This document shows positions 19,933-28,267 of a stretch of 34,531 bases of DNA, piece by piece. Each line of letters starts with the position of its first letter. Positions within the stretch are counted from its first letter, which is position 1. Source of the stretch: a virus; the IMG/VR virus record IMGVR_UViG_3300031787_000461, positions 1 through 34,531 of that record. One strand, given 5' to 3'. The position numbers and the translations under genes were made by a program. Below the pieces are notes generated by a model, which worked only from the letters and a program-made list of their open reading frames with translations, did not search any database and was not told the DNA's origin.

Positions 19933-20478
19933 ATGCAAATAGTAAGAGATATTACAACCACAGTAGCACCTTCAGCCACAGTGGTTACTTTAGCGGAAGC
20001 TAAGAATTACCTTAGAGTAGATTACAGCGAAGATGATACTTTGATTACATCTTTAATCAATACAGCTCAAACAAGACTTGAGCAATATGCAGGAGTTGCA
20101 ATGACTCCTAGAACTTTAAGAGTTGTAGCTTATGTAGATGACTTTATAGAATTACCTTATGTTCCTACAAATAATATATCATTAGTAGAATATTGGGATT
20201 ATACTGCATGGGTTTCAATGGCAGTTGGTGAATATCAAGTTCTTGGCGAAACTACCAAAAAGGTATACATGACTAGCATCTATAATAACGAGTTTAGGTT
20301 TACTTACACTTGTGGTTATGCTACTACTCCTACAACAATGAAGACTGCCCTTTTAAAGATGGTTTCAGACCTATACGAGTACAGAGAGTCATCGGTTGAG
20401 GCTACTAAGCCATCAGCTAATTTGCTGACCGCATACGAGCTAATGAAGCCATTTAAACGCATAAACGTTATTTTATAA
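19933..20478 (+). CDS. Head-tail connector, HK97 gp6-like
   Basis: The protein has 181 residues: VVTLAEAKNYLRVDYSEDDTLITSLINTAQTRLEQYAG at about 21-57 is the classical opening of gp6-like connectors. A beta part follows (FIELPYVPTNNISLVEYWD) and a final helix (MKTALLKMVSDLYEYRES). It forms the ring beneath the portal. It is the first gene after the post-capsid terminator and promoter, and its stop overlaps the next start by one base. Confidence 0.88.
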   Translation: MQIVRDITTTVAPSATVVTLAEAKNYLRVDYSEDDTLITSLINTAQTRLEQYAGVAMTPRTLRVVAYVDDFIELPYVPTNNISLVEYWDYTAWVSMAVGEYQVLGETTKKVYMTSIYNNEFRFTYTCGYATTPTTMKTALLKMVSDLYEYRESSVEATKPSANLLTAYELMKPFKRINVIL

Positions 20479-20798
20479 TGATAGGTAAACTACACAATAG
20501 AATTACTTTCCAAAGTCAATCTAATGCTTCTGATGGAGCTGGTGGTGTAGTAACTACTTTGGTAGACTATTACACTTGTTGGGCTCAGATGTCTAGGAAT
20601 ACAAATGACAGGTCAGATATAGCAGGAAAAGATAATATAAGCGATGATATTACTTTTAGAATTAGATATACTACTTCAAAGATATTTACAAATAAACTTG
20701 TAATATCTTATCAATCAAACCTTTATAACATTAATTCAGTTATTGATGAAGGTGATAATAATAGGTATTTCCTTATAGGATGTTCAACTCTTAAATAA
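20478..20798 (+). CDS. Head closure protein (head-tail adaptor)
   Basis: The protein has 106 residues, starting MIGKLHNRITFQSQSNASDG with GAGGVVTTLVDYYTCWAQM after it. This RITF...DGxGG...W opening is typical of the SPP1 gp16 / HK97 gp7-like head closure family. It is a small beta-barrel that plugs the connector after packaging. It lies between connector and gp10-like genes, as expected, with one-base stop-start overlaps at both ends. Confidence 0.85.
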   Translation: MIGKLHNRITFQSQSNASDGAGGVVTTLVDYYTCWAQMSRNTNDRSDIAGKDNISDDITFRIRYTTSKIFTNKLVISYQSNLYNINSVIDEGDNNRYFLIGCSTLK

Positions 20799-21265
20799 TG
20801 GGGAAATTTAAAATAAATGTTCAAGGTTTTGAATATGTAAAAAAAAAGCTAGATGAAGCTCCTCAGATTCTATTTAAAGAGGCATCTACTATAATTTATG
20901 AAACAGCAGTAGAAATTGAGAATAAAGCTAAAAGCAGGGTTGCAGTTGATACAAGTGCTTTAAGAAGCTCAATAAGAGCAACTAAGCTTTCTAATGGATC
21001 TTCTGTGATTAAAGCTGGTTTATCTAATGTAAGCAATAGTAAAGGTCATTTAATCAATTATGCACCTTATGTAGAATTTGGCACAGGTCAAAACCCCAAT
21101 ACAGCTTATAAAATACTAAGTAATCCAGGTATATCTAATTATGCGGAATCTTTTATAGGAAGAGGCAAAAGGAAGCAACTAAGGAATTCTGACCCTTTTT
21201 TATTTAACTCTACTGATGAATTATTAGTCAAAATGCTAGATAGAATAAAGAAGATAAAGATATAA
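20798..21265 (+). CDS. HK97 gp10-like neck / tail component
   Basis: The protein has 155 residues: helix AsTIIYETAVEIENKAKSRVAVDTSALRSSI around 30-60, then a strand region with NYAPYVEFGTGQNP. The KAKxRVAVDTGxLRxSI and YAPYVEFGTG patterns define gp10-type proteins, which join head and tail. The position between the closure protein and the tail terminator agrees. A run of nine A in codons 16-19 (near 20840-20848) is notable but lies inside the gene. Confidence 0.85.
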   Translation: MGKFKINVQGFEYVKKKLDEAPQILFKEASTIIYETAVEIENKAKSRVAVDTSALRSSIRATKLSNGSSVIKAGLSNVSNSKGHLINYAPYVEFGTGQNPNTAYKILSNPGISNYAESFIGRGKRKQLRNSDPFLFNSTDELLVKMLDRIKKIKI

Positions 21266-21276
21266 ATATATTTCGT

Positions 21277-21284
21277 TAAATTTG
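21277..21284 (+). promoter_or_regulatory. -7 element in the neck region (TAAATTTG)
   Basis: TAAATTTG followed by TACAAAA, 16 bases before ATG 21300. It shares the extended form TAnnTTTGTAnAAA with the motifs at 15297 and 19909. No -33 TTG is seen. Confidence 0.5.
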
Positions 21285-21299
21285 TACAAAATCAATACC

Positions 21300-21452
21300 A
21301 TGACAATTACATTAAACGAAGAGCAGGTAAAACAATTAGATGCGTTTATTCAAGAAATGCCAACTAAATATGGTTTACCTTTAACCCAGTTCTTATCAAA
21401 ACTTGCTCAAGAGCAAAATCCTGAGGAAGTAAAAGAGGAAACAGAAGCTTAA
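21300..21452 (+). CDS. Small helical protein in the neck region (50 aa)
   Basis: ATG at 21300, TAA at 21452. The product starts MTITLNEEQVKQLDAFIQEM and ends acidic (NPEEVKEETEA). Two helices and no membrane span. Its stop overlaps the next start in TAATG, and it has its own promoter motif. It does not match a known neck protein; it could be an assembly factor or a regulator translated with the tail terminator. Confidence 0.65.
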   Translation: MTITLNEEQVKQLDAFIQEMPTKYGLPLTQFLSKLAQEQNPEEVKEETEA

Positions 21453-21880
21453 TGAAAGATTGCGGTTTAGCTATAAGAAAGGCTTATGTAGATAAGTTAG
21501 CATCACAAAGTTTTTCTTTGGGTGTTTATGATACTATTGCACCTGATACAGTTAACCCTCCCTTTCTAATTATAAGCAGTCAAACATCAGTTGAAAATAG
21601 CGACAAACAGAGTTATAACTTTGATGTCACTATACAGTTTGATATTGTTTATAAAACCAATAAGTCAGGTGAAGTAGGGCAGAAATCGGTAGACCAGTGG
21701 GCTAACGAATTGTTAGGGATCATAGGCGTTAATGTACCTGATTACCCAAGTGCTTCTCCTGACTTTAAAATAGTTACTCGTGTCATGGGTACAAACTTTG
21801 CTACATTTGATTATATAGACGAAGCTTATATCTTTAGAAGAGTAATCACAATGAATCATTTTGTAACTCAAATATTATAA
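21452..21880 (+). CDS. Tail completion / tail terminator protein (DUF3168-like)
   Basis: The protein has 142 residues, starting MKDCGLAIRKAYVDKLASQS. The middle has PPFLIISSQTSVENSDKQSYNFDVTIQFDIVYKTN, then KSVDQWANELLGII and a closing strand region FRRVITMNHFV. This is the plan of DUF3168-type tail completion proteins: an N-terminal helix, a beta sheet and a helix. They cap the tail tube at the head side. The position before the tube gene supports it. Confidence 0.75.
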   Translation: MKDCGLAIRKAYVDKLASQSFSLGVYDTIAPDTVNPPFLIISSQTSVENSDKQSYNFDVTIQFDIVYKTNKSGEVGQKSVDQWANELLGIIGVNVPDYPSASPDFKIVTRVMGTNFATFDYIDEAYIFRRVITMNHFVTQIL

Positions 21881-21899
21881 AAAATTAAAATAAAATAAA

Positions 21900-22334
21900 A
21901 TGCCAACAACAGGAATTTTTAATGGTACAAACCTAGTAGTTCTAGTAGGAACTGAAGTTGTAGCTCACTCTACATCTTGCTCTTTATCAGTAAGTGCTGA
22001 CTTACCAGATGCAACAACTAAATCAAGCGGTGGATGGGCTGATCAAATCGCAGGTTTGCGTTCTTGGTCTTTAACTACAGATGGTCTTACTACAGTTGAA
22101 CCAACAGGTACAAACTATGTAGTAGGAGATATTTTCTCTGCTCTAAACGGAAGAGGTGTAGTTACAGTTAAGTTTACTACAGTTAATGGTAGTACTCCAA
22201 TAGTAGGTGATTTAATCTGGTCTGGTTCTGCATTTGTAGAAAGCTTAGACATCACTGCTGATATGGAATCTCCAGTTACTTACTCTGCTTCTTTTACAGG
22301 ACAAGGAGTATTGACTCAGGCTACTAACGCATAA
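21900..22334 (+). CDS. Major tail tube protein
   Basis: The protein has 144 residues. LVVLVGTEVVAHSTSCSLSVSADLPDATTKSSGGWADQIAGLRSW is a tail tube core (TP901-1 / Phage_tail_2 type), and YSASFTGQGVLTQ a typical end. Stacked hexamers form the tail tube. The codon use is rich in fast-translating codons. It lies directly before the chaperone pair. Confidence 0.88.
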   Translation: MPTTGIFNGTNLVVLVGTEVVAHSTSCSLSVSADLPDATTKSSGGWADQIAGLRSWSLTTDGLTTVEPTGTNYVVGDIFSALNGRGVVTVKFTTVNGSTPIVGDLIWSGSAFVESLDITADMESPVTYSASFTGQGVLTQATNA

Positions 22335-22355
22335 TAACACCAAAAACACCAAAAT

Positions 22356-22727
22356 ATGAGAGGACATTACGAACTAACCCTTAGCGATGGGTCTAAAATA
22401 CCTATGAGGTTTTGTACATGGTCTTTAAAAAGATTCTGTCAACTTCAATGCATTGGTCCATCAGATATTGGTGATGCTTTAAGCGGATCTGAATCACTTG
22501 ATGCTATAAGCAATTTATTTATAGCTGCTGCCGAATACCCTTTACACAAAGAAGGTATTACTCCAAAGTTCACAGACTTAGAAGTATGTGACTGGATTGA
22601 CGACATGGGTGGCATAGGTGGCAAAAAGTTCCAAGAAGTAATGGCTGCATTAACCGAAAGCTTAAATAGTGGACTAGAAGAAACTACTACTAAGAAAGCA
22701 AATAAAGATGTGGTAAAAAAAAATTAG
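22356..22727 (+). CDS. Tail assembly chaperone, gpG-like (0-frame product)
   Basis: The protein has 123 residues, starting MRGHYELTLSDGSKIPMRFC. It is a small helical protein at the place of lambda gpG. The last codons are GTA AAA AAA AAT TAG, with a slippery A-AAA-AAA heptamer at 22715-22721. A -1 slip gives a 231-residue fusion with the frame that ends at 23050. Such G and GT products, in a fixed ratio, guide tape measure folding and tail length in long-tailed phages. Confidence 0.85.
   Translation: MRGHYELTLSDGSKIPMRFCTWSLKRFCQLQCIGPSDIGDALSGSESLDAISNLFIAAAEYPLHKEGITPKFTDLEVCDWIDDMGGIGGKKFQEVMAALTESLNSGLEETTTKKANKDVVKKN
22715..22721 (+). other. Programmed -1 frameshift site (A AAA AAA)
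   Basis: The heptamer A AAA AAA lies in the correct phase within GTA AAA AAA AAT TAG, part of an A9 run (22715-22723). The -1 frame reads AAA TTA GAG TGG ATT GAT and stays open to 23050, whereas frame 0 stops two codons after the heptamer. This is the expected organisation for tail chaperone genes. Transcript slippage on A9 could give the same fusion. Confidence 0.85.
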
Positions 22728-22753
22728 AGTGGATTGATATTGAAAGATATACA

Positions 22754-23050
22754 ATGGGGGAGTGCCAAGTGCTTCCCCATTTGTTTTGGGATATGACGAT
22801 GGCAGAGCTAGATTTTGTATGGTATGGTTATCGACATAAAGAAGAGCAAGAATGGGTAAAGATAAGATGGCAGACCACTCTTTTAATTAATATTCAATTG
22901 CCTAAAGGTAAAAAAGTAAATCCCAATGAACTTTTATCACTTGATTGTGATAATCGTAACTTTGTGAAGCAAAGAGTAATGACCAACGATGAGTTGAGTG
23001 AAGTGCTTAAAAAATACGAAAACGCAAAACCAATAAAGCAAAATGGCTGA
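22754..23050 (+). CDS. Tail assembly chaperone, gpT-like part (-1 frame)
   Basis: The frame is open from 22721 to 23050. The first ATG is at 22754 (MGECQVLPHLFWDMTMAELD), but translation is most likely by -1 frameshift from the upstream gene, not by initiation here. The 109-residue -1 segment (KLEWIDIERYT then MGEC...) has the W...MTMAELDFVWYGYRHK pattern usual in gpT-like parts, which contact the tube protein. It overlaps the tape measure start by 8 bp. The feature boundary is the ATG only for convenience. Confidence 0.75.
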   Translation: MGECQVLPHLFWDMTMAELDFVWYGYRHKEEQEWVKIRWQTTLLINIQLPKGKKVNPNELLSLDCDNRNFVKQRVMTNDELSEVLKKYENAKPIKQNG

Positions 23051-25085
23051 TCAGAATATAAAAGTCAATATTAACCTAGACCTTACTGAGTTTAATAAGA
23101 ATGCTAAGGCTATGTCTGATGCATTAAGTAGAGTTCTAGGTAAAGATGTAAAAATGTTTGCCGATGAGATGAATAAGGCTGAAGCATCAATTAATGGTGC
23201 AGAAAGAGCTTTAGGAAATGCAGGAAGAGCAGCAACAAAAACAGGAAATTCTGTAAGGCAATCTAATATACAATGGAATAATCTAGCCTTAGTAATACAG
23301 GATTTACCTTTTGGATTTAGGGGTATTCAAAATAACTTACCTGCATTAGCTGGTAGTATTGCTGGTATTGCTGGTCCTGCTATGGTTGCATTTTCTGCTT
23401 TAACGGCAGCAGTTACAGCTTACGATATGGGAATATTTGGAGCTAAAAAATCTACAGATGATTTTACTACAAGTCTTAAAAATGCTAATGACGAGTTAAG
23501 AAAGGCTGTAAATTCAACAACTGCTGAAGAGAATAACCTAGAAAGTTTAATTAGAGTAGGTTTAAATTATAGTAATTCTGAAACAGTAAGATTAAACGCT
23601 TTAAAGGAAATAAAAAAGGTTTTATCTGGTGTAAACAAGGAAGAAGCTGACAAAATAAGTACTATTGAAGAAGCTATCATACCTGTAAAATTATATACAG
23701 AGGCATTAAGAAAACAAAACTTACAAGAAGTTACCTCTAAAAACTTATCAGAATTACAAAATAAAGTATTAGAGCAAAAGCAAAAATATGAATTAGCTAA
23801 AGGAATACAAAAAAGAAGTCCTGGATTATTAAAAACTTTATTTGGATATGATGATTTACCTGCTATGGCATTAGAAATAAGTCAAGCAGAAACAATGATA
23901 AGGTCATTAGAGGGCACTTTAGATCAGGTTAATAAAAAACAAGGTATTAATCCTTTTGAAAAGGTAAATACAGTTAAGCCACCTAAGGTTGAAATAGATA
24001 CAAATAACTTAGAATTACTTAAGCAGCAACAAAAATATTATAAAGACGATTTATATTTATTTTATAAATATGGTGCTGAAATCATAGCAGAAGAAGAAAG
24101 ACTAGCTGTTAAGAGGGCTGAGATAGAAGGAAAGACTGCTGCACAAATTGAAATAATTAGAAAAAACTTTGCTCTTCAAAAAAAGATAAATATTCAAGAA
24201 GAAGGTAGAGCTTTAATGGCTATTGCAGAAAAAAATACTAAGGATTATGAAAAGATAGAAGCTGATATAGCTAAAGTAATATTAAAGAATAGAGAAGATA
24301 TAGCTAATGGCATTAAAAAGATAAATTCTGATTTAAACAATGAGAATATTAAAAATGTTAATACCGAATTACAGCAAACATTAAAGGCTACAAGAGGTAA
24401 TTATAATGCACAAAAAGAAGCTTATCAACTAGCTATAGATAAGCTCAAAGAGAAAAAAGCTGCCTTAGATGCCACTAATGTATCTACTGTTGAATATACT
24501 AATGCTATTAAGAATTTAGAAGCTGGAATGGGTGGCTTAGTTGATCCATTAGAGCAGTTAGGTCAAACACTACAAAGCACATTCAATCAATTAAATATTG
24601 ATATGCTGACAGCATTTGGAGAACAATTAGGAGAATTAATGTCAGGTAAGGAGTTTGATTTTACAAAATTAGGTACAATATTAGCAGATGCTTTATCATC
24701 AATAGGTAAAGCACTGATTGCTTATGCTGTAACTAATGGTGCAGTTGCTGAGTTATTTAAGAATCCTGGTACATGGCCAGCAGCACTTGTTGCAGGCATT
24801 GCAGCAGTTGCAGCAGGATCTGCTTTAAAGAATAAATTAAGCGATAAAAAAGCTACAGCATTTGCTAATGGTGGTATAGTATCAGGACCGACTATGGGTC
24901 TTGTAGGGGAATATCCAGGTGCTCAAAACAATCCTGAGGTTATTGCACCTTTAGATAAATTAAAATCAATGATTGGTGGAGGAGGAGGTGGTACATTTGT
25001 ACTTAGAGGACAAGATTTATTATTGGCTACAAACAGAGCACAAAAGGCATCTAATCTTAAAGGACAAAATATTAGCTTAGCATAA
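23043..25085 (+). CDS. Tail tape measure protein
   Basis: The protein has 680 residues. Long charged helices cover most of it (about 150-500). Hydrophobic stretches lie near 100-125 (LAGSIAGIAGPAMVAFSALT) and 555-600 (AYAVTNGAVAEL, AALVAGIAAVAAGSAL). The end has GGGGGGTFVLRGQDL. It sets tail length and is expelled at infection. At 680 residues and roughly 0.15 nm per residue, the tail would be near 100 nm. The start overlaps the chaperone end by 8 bp. Confidence 0.92.
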   Translation: MADQNIKVNINLDLTEFNKNAKAMSDALSRVLGKDVKMFADEMNKAEASINGAERALGNAGRAATKTGNSVRQSNIQWNNLALVIQDLPFGFRGIQNNLPALAGSIAGIAGPAMVAFSALTAAVTAYDMGIFGAKKSTDDFTTSLKNANDELRKAVNSTTAEENNLESLIRVGLNYSNSETVRLNALKEIKKVLSGVNKEEADKISTIEEAIIPVKLYTEALRKQNLQEVTSKNLSELQNKVLEQKQKYELAKGIQKRSPGLLKTLFGYDDLPAMALEISQAETMIRSLEGTLDQVNKKQGINPFEKVNTVKPPKVEIDTNNLELLKQQQKYYKDDLYLFYKYGAEIIAEEERLAVKRAEIEGKTAAQIEIIRKNFALQKKINIQEEGRALMAIAEKNTKDYEKIEADIAKVILKNREDIANGIKKINSDLNNENIKNVNTELQQTLKATRGNYNAQKEAYQLAIDKLKEKKAALDATNVSTVEYTNAIKNLEAGMGGLVDPLEQLGQTLQSTFNQLNIDMLTAFGEQLGELMSGKEFDFTKLGTILADALSSIGKALIAYAVTNGAVAELFKNPGTWPAALVAGIAAVAAGSALKNKLSDKKATAFANGGIVSGPTMGLVGEYPGAQNNPEVIAPLDKLKSMIGGGGGGTFVLRGQDLLLATNRAQKASNLKGQNISLA

Positions 25086-27052
25086 TGGCATACGGATTAA
25101 GATATACATTAAGTCAGATACTTAAAAATGGTAATTCTCAAGTTATTGAAATATATCAAGAGGATTATACAGGTAGTGTAAAAACATACATACCTACATC
25201 TATAAGTTTACAACCTAATTCATCAAACGAATATCCATATCCTGCTATCATATCAACTCAGTTGCAATTCTCATTTATACTTGAAACTGAAGATGACTAC
25301 AATCAATATCCAAACGTATTATCATCTAACGCTAGATTATACTATGTATTATTAAAAGAAGGTTCTACAGTTATCTGGAGAGGTTATTTATTTAATGACT
25401 ATTCAGAAGTAGGATTCTCTACAGGTATATCACAATCATCTCTAATTGCTATAGATGGTATATCATTTTTACAAGATCAAGAATTTGTAGTAAGTAATAG
25501 TATTAACTATTTGAAACAACATCTTGAAGTAATTGCTGAAGGTTTAAGATATTTAGCATATCCTTCAGACTTATATCTTAACATAGCTTGTTCGTTTTAT
25601 GCTGATGGCATGGTTGATAGGACTGATAATGTAGCAAATGAACCTTTTAGTCAGATATATCAATATCCAAGAGATTTTGTAGGAGTTAGTTATTATGTTA
25701 TACTAGAAAATATACTTAAAACGTTTAACTGTAGAATGTACCAAGCTAATGGAGATTGGTATATATCAGCAACTATGGAAACTGCTGCATCTACAAGATA
25801 CTTTACAAGATATGCAATTGGAGCATCTACAATAACTGTAGCATCATCAGGTGTACTTAATAATACTATTAACATTGCACCTTATACAAGTAACAATGTT
25901 CACTTTATTAATAACTCTCAAACTAAAATACTGAGAAAAGGCTTCTTTGATATACAAGTAAGAAGTGAATATAGAAGTCCTATTAATCTTTTACATAATG
26001 CTGACTTAAAGATTATATCTGGTACTGCACCTAATATATCAGCAACTGGATGGAGAACTACCTTAACAGGCACAGCAGCAGCAACAGTCGTAGAAGCAAC
26101 AGATCAACAATTTAATGATTATAGCTTAACTGCTGGTAATGGTATTGCTGATTTAGAAATATTACAAATACTTACACAATATTTGTACACTCCTTATATG
26201 GGAGGTGTGCCAATCACTTTTAGTTGTCAGCATAGAAACACTACTAGCATTAAAATACAAATTGCTTTATTAGATACTGGTGCTGGGAATAAATACTTAG
26301 ATAATAGTGGAGATTGGCAGACATCATCAAATACTTATATTACTTTCCCTGCTGCTACTGAAGTAAATAATTATGATACATTTACTTTACAAATACCTCC
26401 GTTTTATTCAAATTTTGCATTAAAGCAATTTTTAATGGGTTATATAAATGTAAAAGTAAGATGTGATTCTGGTTCTACATTATTAAGAAACTTTAAGCTA
26501 GTACAGGGGGAAACGGAAGTTAAGTATGCTGTTATACAAAATAGCACATCTCCTGATAAAAGTACAGTTGAGGTTTTTGAACAACCTTATGGTCAAATAT
26601 ATCCAGTTAATACATCACAACAGATTTTAACTTATGGTTCTTTATTTGACAGCTCAGGTGTATTCTTAAAGAATTGGAATTTCTTTGATATTGGTTTGAT
26701 TGTAGGTAATATCTTACCAGTAGGTTTTTTAGCAACTCAATATATAAAAATATACCAAAGAAACATATCAACTCTTGAGGCTGACTTAGGGGCTATAAAA
26801 GGAACAAATGGCTATGTATATTTAGATAAAGTATTTACTGTTACTGATTCTAGTACAGGTAGTTTAAGCTATAATGGTAAAAAGTTTACTGCTAATAGGC
26901 TTACTTTATCTCCTTATGCAGATGAAACAAACTCATTACAACTAATTGAAATATATTATGACGATTCTTTGTTAGTCTTAGTTCCTAATTATATCACAGA
27001 TGTAGGTCAACTTGGTCCTTTCTGGAATCTAAACTTTAATATAAATCTATAA
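25085..27052 (+). CDS. Large tail tip / baseplate protein (655 aa)
   Basis: The protein has 655 residues. It starts right at the tape measure stop, the place of the distal tail protein or hub. The N-terminus (MAYGLRYTLSQILKNGNSQV, then EIYQEDYTG) and the section ENILKTFNCRMYQANGDWYI around 205-225 recur in Bacteroidota phage tail proteins. The middle (about 300-480) reads like one or two beta-sandwich domains with NLLHNADLKI.. and SIKIQIALLDTG patterns, which could bind sugars. No catalytic motif was seen. The exact tail role is not certain. Confidence 0.75.
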   Translation: MAYGLRYTLSQILKNGNSQVIEIYQEDYTGSVKTYIPTSISLQPNSSNEYPYPAIISTQLQFSFILETEDDYNQYPNVLSSNARLYYVLLKEGSTVIWRGYLFNDYSEVGFSTGISQSSLIAIDGISFLQDQEFVVSNSINYLKQHLEVIAEGLRYLAYPSDLYLNIACSFYADGMVDRTDNVANEPFSQIYQYPRDFVGVSYYVILENILKTFNCRMYQANGDWYISATMETAASTRYFTRYAIGASTITVASSGVLNNTINIAPYTSNNVHFINNSQTKILRKGFFDIQVRSEYRSPINLLHNADLKIISGTAPNISATGWRTTLTGTAAATVVEATDQQFNDYSLTAGNGIADLEILQILTQYLYTPYMGGVPITFSCQHRNTTSIKIQIALLDTGAGNKYLDNSGDWQTSSNTYITFPAATEVNNYDTFTLQIPPFYSNFALKQFLMGYINVKVRCDSGSTLLRNFKLVQGETEVKYAVIQNSTSPDKSTVEVFEQPYGQIYPVNTSQQILTYGSLFDSSGVFLKNWNFFDIGLIVGNILPVGFLATQYIKIYQRNISTLEADLGAIKGTNGYVYLDKVFTVTDSSTGSLSYNGKKFTANRLTLSPYADETNSLQLIEIYYDDSLLVLVPNYITDVGQLGPFWNLNFNINL

Positions 27053-27071
27053 AATATATAACTTATAAATA

Positions 27072-28247
27072 ATGGCATCAGTAATAAATGGAACGAACAT
27101 AGTATTATATAAGTACGACACAAATAAGCAATACTATTTCAATGGTTCTATAAATCAAGGAGTAACTGTAAATGGCTTTGCTTGTAGAGAGTTAAGCACA
27201 ACTCAAATAGTTGCTAGTTCAACTGATTTTGGTAAGACTGGAGCAGGGGTAATAGCTTCTTTTATAACAGATGCTAGTGATCCTAATATTACTCAGATTA
27301 CTGCTGGTACATGGAGTATAGCAGCTTATTATTCTATAGCTACTGCCTTTGCAGGTGCTAAAGTGCAATACAAGTTATATAAATATGCTGGTTCAACAGC
27401 TACCTTAATAACTACTTCAGAAGAAACAACATTAACATCTCTTAGTAAGACATTATATACTACTTTTATGGCTGTTCCTACAACAGCTTTATTAAACACA
27501 GATAGAATAATCATAGAGGTACTTTACTTAGGTACAACTACTAATGAAATCACTTTATACACTCAATCAACTAATCCTGGCATAACAACCACTAATATCT
27601 CTGTAGGTATCCCATTTGGAGCAGCTACAAACTGTTCTTTTGAGGTTTCAGTAGATCAGGTAGAAGTTACTTCGGCATCTTCTGCATGGTTTAAGGAGTA
27701 TAAGAATGATGTAGCATCATGGACTATCAATGCTGATGGTTTTGTTGCTTTAAGCGACTATTCTTACTTATTCTTAGCTAACCTTCAGTTGACTAGGCAA
27801 CCTATATTAATTAAGTTTCAAGTAGATAATGATAATGGGGATGGTAGTGGTACTCTAGGATACTCTATATTCACAGGTACAGCCAATTTAAGCTCACTTA
27901 GCATAAGTGCAGGGGTAGAGGCAGCATCAACATATAGCGTGTCATTACAAGGCTCTGGTGCTTATACATTAACAGGTACTCAAGTTACTCCTGGTGGAGT
28001 GGTAATAGAAACATCAAATGTGATTATGTATCAATATACTGCTACTGGTGGTGAAACTACAGTTACGTTTACTGCAGCAATTGGTGGAACTTGCTTATCA
28101 GTTACAAGAGGTGGTATGGAAGTTAGAACAATACAAACAACAGGTGTACCTACAGGCGACAATGTTACATTTAATGCTACGACAGGAGTTGTTACCTTTG
28201 GCAGAGCTTTAGAGGCTGATGAGTTTGTTAGAATAATTGCAAAATAA
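27072..28247 (+). CDS. Tail protein with second tube-like domain (391 aa)
   Basis: The protein has 391 residues in three parts. Residues 20-175 (YYFNGSINQGVTVNGFACRE ... SDPNITQITAGTW) are paralogous to part of the next gene's product. Residues 185-300 (FEVSVDQVEVTSASSAWFKE, WTINADGFVAL, ASTYSVSLQGSGAY) resemble the tail tube fold of the gene at 21900. Residues 300-391 are beta-rich. It may continue the tube at the tail tip or decorate it. Secreted-type Thr/Ser-rich composition, no signal peptide. Confidence 0.7.
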   Translation: MASVINGTNIVLYKYDTNKQYYFNGSINQGVTVNGFACRELSTTQIVASSTDFGKTGAGVIASFITDASDPNITQITAGTWSIAAYYSIATAFAGAKVQYKLYKYAGSTATLITTSEETTLTSLSKTLYTTFMAVPTTALLNTDRIIIEVLYLGTTTNEITLYTQSTNPGITTTNISVGIPFGAATNCSFEVSVDQVEVTSASSAWFKEYKNDVASWTINADGFVALSDYSYLFLANLQLTRQPILIKFQVDNDNGDGSGTLGYSIFTGTANLSSLSISAGVEAASTYSVSLQGSGAYTLTGTQVTPGGVVIETSNVIMYQYTATGGETTVTFTAAIGGTCLSVTRGGMEVRTIQTTGVPTGDNVTFNATTGVVTFGRALEADEFVRIIAK

Positions 28248-28267
28248 TAGTTAAAATTTATATATAA

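Noticed and set aside
20838-20850. Second frameshift site in the A9 run of the gp10-like gene
   Set aside because: The run lies near the gene start, and I saw no partner frame or family precedent for a fusion there. It reads as ordinary Lys codons.
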